Both the position numbers and the translations under genes were made by a program. A stretch of 64,000 bases of DNA. It comes from Pinus tabuliformis (Eukaryota > Streptophyta > Pinopsida > Pinales > Pinaceae). This document shows, piece after piece, positions 20,344 through 31,541 of this stretch; position 1 is the first letter of the stretch, and every line of letters starts with the position of its first letter. The DNA is taken from assembly GCA_031772625.1 (NCBI GenBank), contig CM062814.1, positions 363,231,750 through 363,295,749 of the forward strand, written 5' to 3'. Under the pieces are notes generated by a model. The model did not search any database. It was not told where the DNA came from and worked only from the letters and a program-made list of their open reading frames with translations.

Positions 20344-20703
20344 TTAATGTGATGAATGATTTATATGCCAATCTAATTCTTGATTAGTGATAGAATCTAC
20401 TAATGAATTTTCTGATCGTGGAATATGAACAAATGTGATATAAATAAATGATCTTTGTAATAAACGCACTCTCAGAAATTGGTGATATAGATAAGGATCT
20501 CTTACTAAATAGATGTTATTCAGTTGACATACCACCAGTTGTGAATCAAAATAAAATACTAACAAATCAATGCCAAGAGATATTGCCTTAGATAGTAAAT
20601 TAATAACATCAGTATATTTGGTGATATTATTTGAAGCAGGAACAATACATACTCCTCTCAAAACAAACAACTGGCTAGATGGATAATAAATCATCCAAGA
20701 CAC
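20344..20703 (-). pseudogene. Second RNase H domain of element B, downstream of integrase
   Basis: A 119-residue open stretch with the fold pattern of an RNase HI domain: SWMIYYP strand, ASNNITKYTDVINLLSKAI helix, LVFYFDSQLVV with the catalytic Asp, and HIPRSENSLVDSI with the C-terminal Asp. This is the additional archaeal-type RNase H typical of the Tat lineage. The helix position where a Glu is expected reads Lys (TKY), and the first Asp region upstream (FTSGASR) has Ser, so it is inactive. It lies after the integrase C-terminus, not between the first RNase H and integrase. Confidence 0.6.
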
Positions 20704-20874
20704 AGTAGCAAGGTTTCAGGTGTGTCTACTAGCACCACTGGTGAAACCTAGATATATCAAATCATTGACCAATACCTGCCAAAGGATATCAAAAATATCG
20801 ACATCACAAAAAATCGATAGATAGATATTTACAAAAATACAATATATACAATCAAGCAGATGTTAGGCTGAAGC

Positions 20875-21935
20875 CTAAGCAAAGTAATTCTTAAGGTAAA
20901 GCCCATTTCTTGGCTTTGCCAACTTGTTTCCCTCAAAATCAATCAATTCATATGCACCATTTAAAAAAAAAATGATAATGAAGGGACTATACCACATAGA
21001 TTTAAACTTTCCTGCCCCCAAGGCTTCTTTGTCTTGATCGTAGAATAGGACAAGGACGCCTTCAAAAAAATTTCTAGGACGGACAACTTTATCGTATTGA
21101 GTTTTTACCCTCTTCTTATGAGCTTCGTTGATTATGGTGGCATCTCGATGTTGCTCATAGAGATGTTCCAAATGAACGAGGTATTATTCGAGACTAGAAG
21201 TCTCAAGAAGAAGTTCAACAGCTAGGCTAGGGGAAGGAATTTCACATTCCACAGGAAAAATTGATTCCAACCCATAAACTAGTTGGAAAGGAGAAAAATT
21301 AGTGGTAGTATTAATTGACATTCAGCATTCCCAAAGTGTTGATATAACAGGATGTGCCAATTGGATCTAGATTTGTTAATCGTCCCTCGCAAGATGATTT
21401 TGAGGGATTTTTTCATGGCTTCAACTTGCCCATTGGCCTGAGGATAATATGAAGATGAATGCTCCTATCATAAACCCAACTTGAGAGCCATTTCAAACAT
21501 CATTTCATTTTGGAAATGACTACCATGGTTAGTGACAATCTATTTAGGAATACCAAACTAGGAAATAACTTGATTGAATAGAAGCAAAGCTTCTGTTTCA
21601 CCATCATTCTTGAAAGTAGGCATAGCCTTAGCACACTTAGTAAAGTAGTCTACGACTATGATGTTATACTTGTGATTTCCATCCGAGGGCATATTACAAG
21701 TAGTAAAATCAATACCCCACTTCCTGAAAGGATCGACGGTGATCATAGGGAAAAGAGGATCTCGATGTGCGTGCATTTTCTGAGTATAAACTTGACAGGG
21801 ATGGAATCTCTTGATCACTTCAATATAATACTTGAAGATTGAAGGCCAAAAGTAGTCTGCATGAAAATTTTTTGCGGCTATTGGAAGCCCAGATCTATGA
21901 CCCCCACAAGCTCCACTGTGGCAATCATTAAGCAC
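20875..21935 (-). pseudogene. Integrase of element B, decayed
   Basis: Integrase inserts the element's DNA into the genome. The open piece at 21935-21558 has a degraded zinc finger (HSGACGGH, with FHPCQVYT where two Cys are expected) and the core start RKWGIDF with the first catalytic Asp. The second Asp motif (IVTNHGSHF, Asp changed to Asn) and the PQANGQVEA motif with the Glu follow in the region 21540-21370 between stops. The C-terminal part (21171-20875) has the VLVLFYDQD and NGAYELIDFEGN strands. Several stops and at least one Asp loss show that it is dead. Confidence 0.65.
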
Positions 21936-22385
21936 AAACTCAGCTTCCTCTAAGGTTAAACAACGTCTAAGGATTCAATAAACCCCTCGACAATTTAAAG
22001 TGTCACATATAATAATATAACTTTTAGCGATGTGATGCAATTTTCTACGTTCATCCTTGGAAAAAGAGAGCAAAAACTTCGAAGTCTGGAGGTATATAAT
22101 AATATCCCTATACTAAGGATCTTGCGAGGAAATAAGAAACAAATGTTCATCAGGAAAAATTTCTTCATAAATGATTTCTTCCTCATAAGGCAACTCTGCG
22201 ATCAACTCTGCAAATACTAAATATTTCTTAAACTTAGCTGACATGAATTGAAGGTCGAATTATTGTAAAATGGAAATCCATCTATTATATTTTCCCCCAA
22301 TCACTTGCCTACTGAGAAAAGATTGAAATAGATTGACGACTACTACGACGAAAGTTTTTCGAAGCAGAATATAATGTCTAAGCTG

Positions 22386-23528
22386 CTAGACAACATGGAT
22401 AGCTTCCAAAACTAATTTCTCAATGGGAGAATAGTGCAGTTCATGACCTACTAAGCCTCGGCTCAAATAGTAGATTACATGCTCACATAAGGCATCATTT
22501 TCCTGAACCAAAACCATAGCAATAGTTGATTCTACTAAAACGAGATACAAAAGGAAGTCTATGTTATAATAAAGTGGAATCAACAGAGGAGTATAGGTTA
22601 ATGATTTTTTCAAAGAATCAAATGAGCGTTGTGCGAAATCATCCCATATAAATGGGACCCCTTTCTTAAGAAATCTCATAAATCCTTTTGTGATCTTAGC
22701 ATAATTGGCTACAAATCTTCTCACAAAATTTGCTTTTCCTTGGAGACTTTGAAGTTGATGTATAGAGTGAGGGGGAGGCAAATGAAGTATTGCCTCAACC
22801 TTGAAGGGATCTACTCGAATCCCCTCAATCAACATGATGAATCCCAACAATCGACTAGATGTGATGGAAAAAACACACATATTTAGATTCAACCAGATTT
22901 TATAAAAATGACATCATTCAAAAATAAATCGAAGATGTTTAGGATGATCTATTCTCCTTCAACAAAGAGCAGCGAAATCATCCAAATAAGTTTTGATAAT
23001 GCACTTGATATCGTGAAAATCATATGACATGGCCCGTTGAAAAGTAGCTCCAACATTTTCGAGGCCAAAAGGAACTTTTTTATACGCGAATATACCCTAG
23101 GGACAAATACAATTTGTCTTATGCTAATCTTCTGGATGGATAGTATTTTGATTATAACCAAAAGATCCGTCCATAGATGAGAAAATTCCATTACCTGCAC
23201 ATTCATCAATAATCTGATAAATAAAGGGCATGGGGTAATTGTCCTTAGGACAAGCCTTATTTAGGTCCCTAAAGTCAATGCATAAATAGATCATTCCTTT
23301 CTTTTTGTCTATGGGGGCTCGATTAGAGACCCACTTAGTTAAAGGAATGGGGTATATGAAACCCACCTTAAGCAACTTCTCAACTTCAGCTTTGATAGCT
23401 GCTGCTTTTCTAGGGTTTACTGGTCGAAGTTCTTGATGAATAGGTTTCACATTTTTGCACGTCCTAATCACATGTGGGACTATAGATGGATCTATCCTAG
23501 GAATTTCCTCATAAGACCAAGCAAACAC
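22386..23528 (-). pseudogene. Reverse transcriptase and RNase H of element B, decayed
   Basis: RT begins with VFAWSYEEIPRIDPSIV and contains LKVGFIYPI, LCIDFRDLNKACPKDNYPMP and SSMDGSFGYNQ (23528-23124), then shifts frame. The segment 23209-22949 covers the palm after a gap, and the YMDD region is degraded. The segment 22892-22386 carries the RT thumb (RVDPFKVEAILHLPPP, SLQGKANFVRRF) and the RNase H start (PLYYNIDFLLYLVLVESTIAMVLVQ). It is in order with the integrase downstream. Frameshifts near 23130 and 22900 and multiple stops make it a pseudogene. Confidence 0.7.
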
Positions 23529-23529
23529 A

Positions 23530-24005
23530 TCTCAAAACTATTTAGAGAGATCAATATAAGTTTGAATTTCTTTAGGGGAATAGTTAGCTCCAATGAAGAC
23601 ATTTTCAATAATGTTGGGATTCCTAGAGATATGCATTGGAACAGTTTGTGAAATAACAGACATGCTACCTTCGGTAGAAAACTATGTTAGAGCCAAAGGA
23701 TTTAAAACTACATGAGCATCACTAGCAAATGAAGAACTGAACGAACTTGATTCTACTTCTCGCAAATGAGGGAGGAAATATGAACGATAATGAAAATCAT
23801 TGCATGGTCTTTCAACACCCGTCATTGCTTATAGAATTGCTTCTTCAGATGGCAAGCCAATATCTAACCAATCCTGAGCAGAAGTCGAATCTAGTGTCCA
23901 AGCCGAAGCCACATGCCCATCTAAATCATTTGGTGAAAAAGGAGTAGGATCGAAATCTACGAAACCAAACATTTTGGGTTCGATCCGTTGTGGAGTAGCC
24001 AATTT
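23530..24005 (-). pseudogene. Leader-to-RT segment of element B: no gag or protease
   Basis: From the end of the 5' LTR the frame runs nearly open into RT (KMFGFVDFDPTPF, SAQDWLDIGLPSEEAIL, then FIGANYSPKEIQTYIDLS just before RT). The interruptions are TAA, TAG and TGA codons that each fit a C-to-T change of CAA, CAG or CGA. Only about 480 nt separate the primer site from RT, so gag and protease (normally well over 1.5 kb) are absent. The first bases, AAATTGGCTACTCCAC, look like a drifted primer binding site of the TTGGCGACTCCAC type used by Tat elements. Either an old internal deletion or a natural gag-less derivative would explain this. Confidence 0.5.
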
Positions 24006-24987
24006 TGTTGCCGGTGGAAACACCCTAGGGTCTTGGGTTGAAAACCCCAGTAGAGTGGAGGGCATACAACATAAAGAAATCTGCAGAAAATTAGTCTAAA
24101 TTCTTAAACTACTGAAATGAGAAGAAGTGTTATTACTCGAAGGTCCTATGTTCGAGGTCGATCCCACAAGTTTCAAACCCTCTTCTCCTTCTGATGCCTT
24201 TATAGCCAGTAACTTATTCAAGAAAATCATATACAACGGTAGTAATAAAAATCATTTTCATGATATATGTGTAAGATCATATAAGAAAATGAGCAAGTGA
24301 GCATTAATATAAGATTTACAAGCAAATCATAACATGGATTAATTCATAAACACAATAAATATCAAGAACAGAACAACATTTCTTTATTGATGTAAGCTAC
24401 ATGAAATGTGGAAAACTACAACTTGAGATTTCCTCCAGGTCCAAGTGGATCTGTCCTCCAAATCTGCGCTGCCCCAACCTCAGCAATCTTCCTCCATCGA
24501 TACACACAAGGATGTCATAAAAGTGATGAAGGACATCTCAAAAGAGGAAACAAAGGTTTCCTATAACTTGGTAGTGTAGAAAGCACATAGATTTCTTCAG
24601 ACTCGATCAAGGATCACTCAACTATAATATCAATATCTCATCTTTTCTCCCCTTAGGCCTGCCCGTGGAGGTTTATTCATACTTCTCCAAATTAGCATTT
24701 TTAGTTGGGAAACAGTTGGACCACGGGCTATAGTAGGTGAGTAACAAGTAAAACCCATTAAACCCACTCGAATTTGAGGAGATTATTTATTTTTTAGTGT
24801 TTTTACACATATACGTGGGTTGGGTATATATTGACCCATGTGTACATGCTTTTAACACATGGAAAAGTAGCATATGGGAAATAAAACACCGTTTCTTAGA
24901 ATTTTGGACCAAGTCTGGAAGGAAGGGTTTCCCTAGGCCATAACGAGAGCATCAAATCTACCAAGAGTGGTAAATGGTGCTATAACA
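24006..24987 (-). repeat. 5' LTR of Tat-like element B
   Basis: 982 bp; on the minus strand it starts TGTTATAGCACC and ends CACCGGCAACA. It is homologous end to end with 3581-4592 but clearly diverged. No polypurine tract precedes it (the bases are GAGCATGAAAA), as expected for a 5' LTR. Confidence 0.7.
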
Positions 24988-25291
24988 TTTTCATGCTCTT
25001 GCATTAGTCTTTCATTATCTACCCGCAACCGGACCATCCCTTCCTTCAGTTCTTGCACAGTCTCTAAGATTACAATGTTGGTATTGTGTGGTTCTTCCCC
25101 CAACTATACCCATACCTCAGATTTGGCTTCTTGAGAAGATATCGATCATGTTCCTGTCAATGATCTATATGTTGTGATTCCCATCCTTCTCATGCTAGCT
25201 TCTTTTTCTTTCTTTGTTCATCTCATCATTATTGTTAGTGATTCTTCTCCCAGAGGTCTCAGCTTTGTAACCTGAGCACTCTAATACCACT
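24988..25291 (-). mobile_element. Internal start of older gypsy element D
   Basis: About 300 bp between the element B LTR and the D LTR. On the minus strand it opens with a primer site and then an AG-rich stretch (GGGAGAAGAATCACTAACAA) like a gag leader. The rest of D would be left of the window, on the other side of the nested elements. Confidence 0.4.
25277..25289 (-). other. Primer binding site, initiator-Met type (element D)
   Basis: Minus strand TGGTATTAGAGTG, close to the canonical TGGTATCAGAGC complementary to initiator tRNA-Met, two bases after the LTR end TGTGACA. Confidence 0.5.
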
Positions 25292-27990
25292 TGTCACACT
25301 TCTAGATACACATTAATAAAACCATAACAAAATAATTTAAACAATAATCAACGAATTTACTATTTCAACTATCAGATATTTATGTTGAGATTAAAACTTA
25401 TAGATATATGTACATTTACACATTTATTTCACCATATGCATATATTTTTTCTCTGCACTTATGAAACTATAAACATGCGATAGTAATAAATTCCAACAAT
25501 ATTAATGGCCTATTGTTTTAATTTATGGTCCTATGGTTATACGACCATAGTCTGGAGAGTATCTCGAGATTCTCCAATGATCCAGCAGGAGGTTGCACTC
25601 TGGACTCTTCCTGTTGGTATTTAGCTGTCACCCATTGCCTTGGGAAATTCACCGCATCCACGACTCTTATCGCAGCAATTTCATCCGATGGTGTTGAGCA
25701 CTCCCCTTAAACCCTTATCATTTACCTATTGGGTGACTTTTCACATTTTCTCTAGTTCGACAGAGTGCTTTGTCTGCTCCATCTCTGGTTCATGGCAATG
25801 GAAGTCCTAATCCCTTCAATCTATGGTTTGGTCCGGTAGTTTGATGCTTGTCCAGTTATGGTATGAATACTTTCATTCATTCTTTGGGCGAAGAGTATCC
25901 TGCAAGGTTGCATGCTATCCTCCGGAGATTTCTTGCCCACCAAACCGCTTCAGGTAAGAGGGTTTTTCCCTTTTGTTTTCATATGTAATTCTTTTATAGT
26001 TAAATGTGTCCTCTACTGTTGCTAACTCAATTTTATGTTTTGGCTATGATGATCTAGAGGATTCTATGCGACGAGGGTTTAGTTGCAGTGGTCCAGCACC
26101 TTCCCATTTTAGGCTTGTCTACAAGGTCCGATGATAGTTATTTCGCTCGACCTACGGGTAACGTGATGAACTTCCTTTGGCGTTTCTGGGTTGTATGGAT
26201 TTTCTTAAATTTGGATTTTATCGGCTTGTTGACAGTCTAGCTCGATGTTGTCCTAAAATGGATAGTTTGGATTCTCTATTAATTCTCCCTTCATGACACC
26301 ATGTTTGTATGTTGAACCTTTCGATCGAAAGGCTTAAGTTATTTATGGGTTTTGCAACTCGGGTTTCTCACAGTCCAATTTGTAATTTATTTTGGTAATT
26401 AGATGTTTAGTGCGTGTGCGGAGAGATAAGTTTGCCTCCAGCACTTACAGGAAGGGTTCTCTGTTTAATATGAAATTCCACTGCTTTGAAACGGCTCATA
26501 TTCAGTTTGTATTTAAGGTGTTGGTGCTCCTAGCATAGGTCCGCTTCTCTGTGGAATTTATTAAGGGACATTTTGGTTGGTTTTCTTGTTCTGGGTTTAC
26601 CATCAAATTCCCTTTTACTTTTTAGGCTTTTATGCTCCTACTCTGGTGAATGTATTCTCATGCTATTACTATAAGATTTATATTGTCCAACAAATATCTT
26701 TCACACTGTTCGCATTAAGACTCATTCTGTGTAATGATTATATCTCATGCTTGTTTACATTAAGTTTCATAATGAGTAGCATTTATATTTCATGTTGTTC
26801 ACATGAAGATTCCTACTGTGTAGCGTTTATATTTCACATTGTTCATATTATGATTCATACAGTTCGAATGATGTTATATGGTTGGGTTTTCGTTAGCATT
26901 ACTTCATGGAATAGTTACATGAATAATTATGTTGGTTCTTTGTTAAGAATATTAAGAATTTACTCTACATACCCTACTCTTGTTTGTATGTTGAGTCTCG
27001 TCCTTCAATTTTCTTGAAAATCTAACAGGAAGATTTTTTTCCTGAACACTAACTAGTTTCAGAAACCCCTGAGTATGACTCTCATGGTTATAATTAGCCT
27101 AGTAACCTTTATATAAACTTTTTCTTAGTACTATAACCCCTCATCATAAATCTATTCTATCTAAAGGCCTACGATTAGACTGTACTTCTTTTTGTCTTTG
27201 CAATTGGCTCAATTTGTTTCAAAATATAGTTTTATCAGTTTCTACTTCTTGTTTGCTTCTTGTGTATTATTGTCTTAAGAGGGGAATACCGTGTAGGAAA
27301 ATTAATTTCCTACTCACAGATTTTAATGCTTTGACTTTCTTTTCTTTTCTTTACAGTCTGCTAAATTTGTATTAACTACCTAGAATGCTGTCTAAATTCT
27401 TCCATTGAAAAGCACATATGTTACCTTCAGTAGAAAAAGAAGTATTATCTTATCATTATAAAAAATTTAAATCACATAAGTACTTATCTTAGTTCTGTAG
27501 AAATGTTGTTGACTGTTGGTGTCGTATGCAACTATAAATTGCTCAGTTTCCTCCCAACCTTGAGACTTGCTTCCCGGCCAAAGTCTCCCTTCCGAGATGT
27601 TACCCACTCACTGGGTATTTCCTTTCCTGTAAAACTAAGTCTTACTAGTTCGTAGCTATCTGATCTTAACCAGACATAGCTCTTGGAATCTTCGTGACAT
27701 CTTAGCACAAAAATCTTTCCTCACCCTCTCCTTGCTTCATCTCAGGTACCAATAGCCTCTTGATTTCTTCTTGGAAAATTAATCTTTTGGGAAGCAGTTA
27801 GGAATAGCTAACTGCCTATCCTAACTACTTTGACATGTGAGAGTTACAAAATTTGTTATTACTCAAACATTTGTTTCATGCATACTTTATTTAAAATTTT
27901 AAATATATAAATTCAAATAATAATATCCAATTTTATATCCAATTTTATTTAATGCAGTAAATAAATATTCACAATCACTAAGATGTCACA
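25292..27990 (-). repeat. Probable 5' LTR of old gypsy element D
   Basis: About 2.7 kb bounded on the minus strand by TGTGACATCTTAG at the start and AAGTGTGACA at the end, with a primer site next to it. It has no credible ORF. It contains a 45-bp tandem repeat at 26701-26876. There is no second LTR to compare, so the outer boundary at 27990 is a motif-based guess. Confidence 0.4.
26701..26876. repeat. Four-unit, 44-45 bp tandem repeat
   Basis: Units start at 26701, 26745, 26790 and 26834. Each begins TCAYRYTGTT-like, continues with a CATTAAG/CATGAAG word and ends with TTTATATT or similar. Units are about 70-80 percent alike. Confidence 0.7.
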
Positions 27991-27996
27991 CCATGC

Positions 27997-28090
27997 AATC
28001 TTACATGTATATCACATGTATTAAAGGGGAAGTTATCACATATTCTTGAAATCTTGCATGTATATCACATGTATTAGAAGGGAAGTTTAT
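27997..28090. repeat. Tandem duplication, 54-bp unit
   Basis: AATCTTRCATGTATATCACA and the following TGTATTA-AGGGGAAGTT occur at 27997 and again at 28051 with three differences. Confidence 0.8.
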
Positions 28091-28390
28091 CCGCACCACT
28101 TTTATGATATTCTTCTAATTCTAATGTATATCTGTACCAAATTAATATTGCCACCACCTAACATGTTGATGGTATTATTTAGGCACACCATCCAATCGTG
28201 CCTAATGTTTTATTTCCAGCTGGGTCAGATGCCGTTTACGTGTATGAATGAATGGTTTGTCCATGTAACAGTTTCCAAAAACACGGGCTTTATATCACAC
28301 GTTCGATGTAAAATGACAGTGTGTTTTAAGTTTTTTTAATTGTATAAAATAAATAATGTATTTACACGTTCGATATAAAATGCCGAAAAA

Positions 28391-28555
28391 GCTAATCAGT
28401 TATATATTGGGTAGTTATATATTGGGTATTTAATGCACGCGATAACACGGAGCGGCCAAATTCGGCATTAAATAATATTTGCCCGCTCCCGTGTTATCCG
28501 GCTAAGTTGCGTGCTGCTCTAAGGGCATTAAATACCCAATATATGGCTGGTTAGC
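28391..28555. repeat. Foldback (inverted-repeat) element, MITE-like
   Basis: Outer arms GCTAATCAG/CTGGTTAGC and ATATATTGGGTATTTAATGC (28417-28436) against its reverse complement at 28525-28544; inner arms GATAACACGG-AGCGG against CCGCTCCCGTGTTATC; a palindromic TAAATAATATTT centre. It is flanked by three copies of ACACGTTCGATGTAAAATG (28293, 28361, 28588). It looks like a small non-autonomous DNA element or an imperfect stem-loop locus. Confidence 0.6.
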
Positions 28556-30151
28556 TCCAGCCTAAAATGCCAGTCCGCTTTCAACGTATTTACACGTTGG
28601 ATGTAAAATAAATATTTTTTATTAATTTAAATGTATTGAATTACACCAAACAATTTTTTTTATCTAATGTAAAACACAATTTATTTATATATAAAAATTA
28701 GTTTAAATATGTAAAATGAGTTATTTTTATATTTAATAAGAGCTGAAATTTTAAAAAGAAAATTAGTTATATCTTAATTTTTGTTGTTTAAAATGTATTT
28801 TTTATTATTATTTTAAAAGGTTTTTTGAATTATAAAAATTTCATAACTCAAAGTTATTATTCTAACAAATCTCTATTTAATTCTAAGCAGATTAGATCCA
28901 AAAATATAAATATAAAACCTCGAATAAGGTTAGAATTCTTTATGTGTTGTCAAATTTACAAAATGTATTTTTGATACATTACATTGGAGAACTTATGATC
29001 TTCAACTAATATATCAATGAAATACATGAAATTCACTGATTTATTTCAGAATCATACATAAATATTCCCAACTTTACAATATTCCAAAAAAAATGATTAA
29101 AAGACAAATCACAGTAAACACTAGATCACGGATAAGACATACAATAAATCATAAATGAGAAATGGAATTGAATAATCACATATGTACTAAATTTTTAGTG
29201 AGTTGTAAAATCAAAACCTCCTCATCTATTTATATTAACCTAAAATTATTGTACGCTATTTGGGCTTACTTGTTTGGCTACCCAACCTTGGATGCAGTCT
29301 CCTTCGTCTCACGCGTTTTGATGATGTAGTCTTTATAGTTCAGGGACATGATTTAAATAAGAAGAATTGCATTATCTATCTATTTATGGATTTGAAAGGA
29401 AATCAAAGTTTAAAAAAAAAATCACCCCATATTGAAAAATTGTATCCGGCAACGAGCCAAATCTATGTTTAAAACTTTATAATTTAACGGCAAATTTAAC
29501 TTTGGGAAACGTGGGATGTCAGCAATTATTTAAACTCCGTGCTTGTCAAATTGTGAGCAAACACGTTGAATGCCAGCGATTCGAGTGGTGATCTCCGTAA
29601 ATGTCATATTAAACTATTTTTTAATCATTTTTTTAATGCTATTTGTTTAGTGGGAAGTCTTAAACTATCACGAAAAACCAACTGGATCAGCTGGAATATT
29701 ATCATGTTCTCCGCTCTACCCTAATGGATTTATTACGACACCGATTTTTAATTGGCTCATAGAAAGACTTTAGACAGACAGAAGTTTCTGTGTGATTGGA
29801 TTCCTGTGATGAAGCAGCGAGTTTTCTATGAAATTGTTTGAAAATGAAACTAAAAATAAATAAATAAAGCCAAAATTTGCTCGTGTGTTTAGCGTTTATG
29901 GTATGACTATCGTTTTTTATTCTTCCTATGATTTCCAAATTTATTTATATGGGTTTCATTAGTCTCCAGCTACTTTTTTCATTTTGATTTTAAATCATCT
30001 TTATATGATTTTAAAGGTTTTTGGTTTTTTTATAATATCATTTTTTTATTTTTTAATAATATTTAATTAATTTTGTTTTAAATTTGATAGATTTTGTTGT
30101 TATGAAGTTTATGTAATCGTAATCTTTAAGAATTTTCCATACACTTAATTC

Positions 30152-30250
30152 ATTCAAGTGTTATCTTAAGAAAAGGCAAAGTGCCATTTCATAATAATAA
30201 TAATGTTATCTTAAAAAAAGGCAAAGTGCCATTTCATAATAATAATAATA
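30152..30250. repeat. Tandem duplication, about 50-bp unit
   Basis: TGTTATCTTAAGAAAAGGCA, AAGTGCCATTTCATAATAAT and the following ATAATAA occur twice in a row with two differences. Inside each unit GGCAAAGTGCC is a small palindrome. Confidence 0.85.
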
Positions 30251-30836
30251 AAATATTATTACTAGATTTAAATTGAACAATCTAAAAGAAAAAGAATAAC
30301 CTCTTAATGATTGGCAATTCCTAATCTTTTTGTTGGAAAAATTAATTCCAATCACGGCCCTTAAACACATTGACAACCATCATGTTTGCCGAGGGAACAA
30401 AAGTTCAGAGTTGACCATTCTGCAACATATTTAAAGCATTTAATGAAGTTTAATAAATAGATATGGGCAAACATTCATTCCTCTACTATTTCCCACACTC
30501 CACAACACCTGCAATTTCAGAGAAAAAAAAGATTTATTATGTTGCTTATTAAATATTTTTCTTTGTCATGTAATTAATGTCAAATTCGTATGTTAGGATA
30601 AATATGCAAGTAAAAGTCATTTCTAATGTTGGGCATGTTGGACAAGTTAGGGAGCGATACTTGTGAGGTAGTGAGGAGAAACTCGTGGATGAAATTTTGG
30701 TGGGTGTGTGAAAATTAGTTTTACGGAGTTTTACAAAAGTTTACTCCCCAACTAAATCACAGTGACCTTGTTGTGTCCATTTATCACAGGAATGTAATTT
30801 CTTTATGTCTTGACATATAATATAAAGTGTGGTCAA

Positions 30837-30960
30837 TTTCGTGGTTTTAATCTTACACAAGTAATTTTCCACAACTTTTTTTATTTTACTTTGTGTTTAC
30901 ACAAGTAAATTTCCGCAACCTTTTTTTTATTTTACTCTGTGTTTTAATTAAATCCCTCTG
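30837..30960. repeat. Tandem duplication, about 53-bp unit
   Basis: Two copies of ACACAAGTAAnTTTCCNCAA, then a T run, then TTTTACTYTGTGTTT. Confidence 0.7.
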
Positions 30961-31384
30961 TGGTTGCTATATGCTAGCCGCAACCTAAAAATTTACTTTT
31001 CCGCAACTAAAATTAACCTTACCTACTTTGCCACAACCAATTTCTGACCTCCTCCCTAAAATCATTTTTCTAACGACTTTTCCCACGCTAAAATGCACAA
31101 TAAAAATAAATAAATTTGAATCCCATAAAGACTATGATTTAGCGTTCATTTGTATAAATATTGGTTGATTTAAGGTTTGTTTCTATAAACACTGGTTTTG
31201 ATTATTAAAAGATCAAAGTCTATTTCTTTACTTTCATGAGCCTGGACCTCTATAGGGATTTATCTTTTACGCAAACTTTAGTCTCAAAGACGTAGCCCTG
31301 TGCCCCCAAAAATATGACGATGCTTGACTTGTTACAGATTCCACGACGGAAAACGTGATTTCGAGAGAACAACACAAGCAAAAC

Positions 31385-31531
31385 CTGTAAATATATCAGA
31401 AAAAGTTGCATTAAGTATTACAGCGTATAAATATATTAAGCAAAACCTATAATCATATCAGAAAAAGTTGCATTAAATATTAGGGCATATAAATATATTA
31501 AGTAAAACCTATAATTATATCAGAACAAGTT
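31385..31531. repeat. 62-bp tandem repeat, about 2.4 units
   Basis: Each unit reads AAAACCTRTAAWYATATCAG, then AAAAAGTTGCATTAARTATT, then ATAAATATATTAAG. The copia element below is inserted ten bases after the third partial unit. Confidence 0.8.
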
Positions 31532-31536
31532 GCGGG

Positions 31537-31541
31537 AGATG
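31537..31541. other. Target site duplication, left copy (copia)
   Basis: AGATG, identical to 37852-37856. Confidence 0.85.

Larger units (their letters stand above)
4593..24987 (-). mobile_element. Tat-like Ty3/gypsy element B (old, nested host for A and Athila)
   Basis: This is a minus-strand element. In its own direction it has a 5' LTR (24987-24006), a primer site, a short leader, RT, RNase H, integrase, a second RNase H, then an antisense PMD-like gene (plus strand 18561-19790) and a 3' spacer that continues across the Athila insertion to 4593. Its 3' LTR would lie beyond element A, left of the window. No gag or protease is recognisable between the primer site and RT. All reading frames carry stops and frameshifts, so it is dead. 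The second RNase H and the LTR-adjacent TTGGCTACTCCAC primer-like sequence place it with the Tat lineage. Confidence 0.65.
27991..31536. other. Intergenic AT-rich DNA with short repeats
   Basis: No convincing gene on either strand. It holds a 54-bp tandem duplication (27997-28090), a foldback element (28391-28555), a 53-bp duplication (30152-30250), another near 30837-30960 and a 62-bp repeat at 31385-31531, listed separately. Long stretches such as 28620-29250 and 29930-30150 are more than 75 percent A+T. Confidence 0.6.

Noticed and set aside
26577..27017. 146-codon frame in the D LTR
   Set aside because: It spans the 45-bp tandem repeat, is rich in Tyr, Ile and Ser from AT-rich DNA, and has no homology I can recognise.
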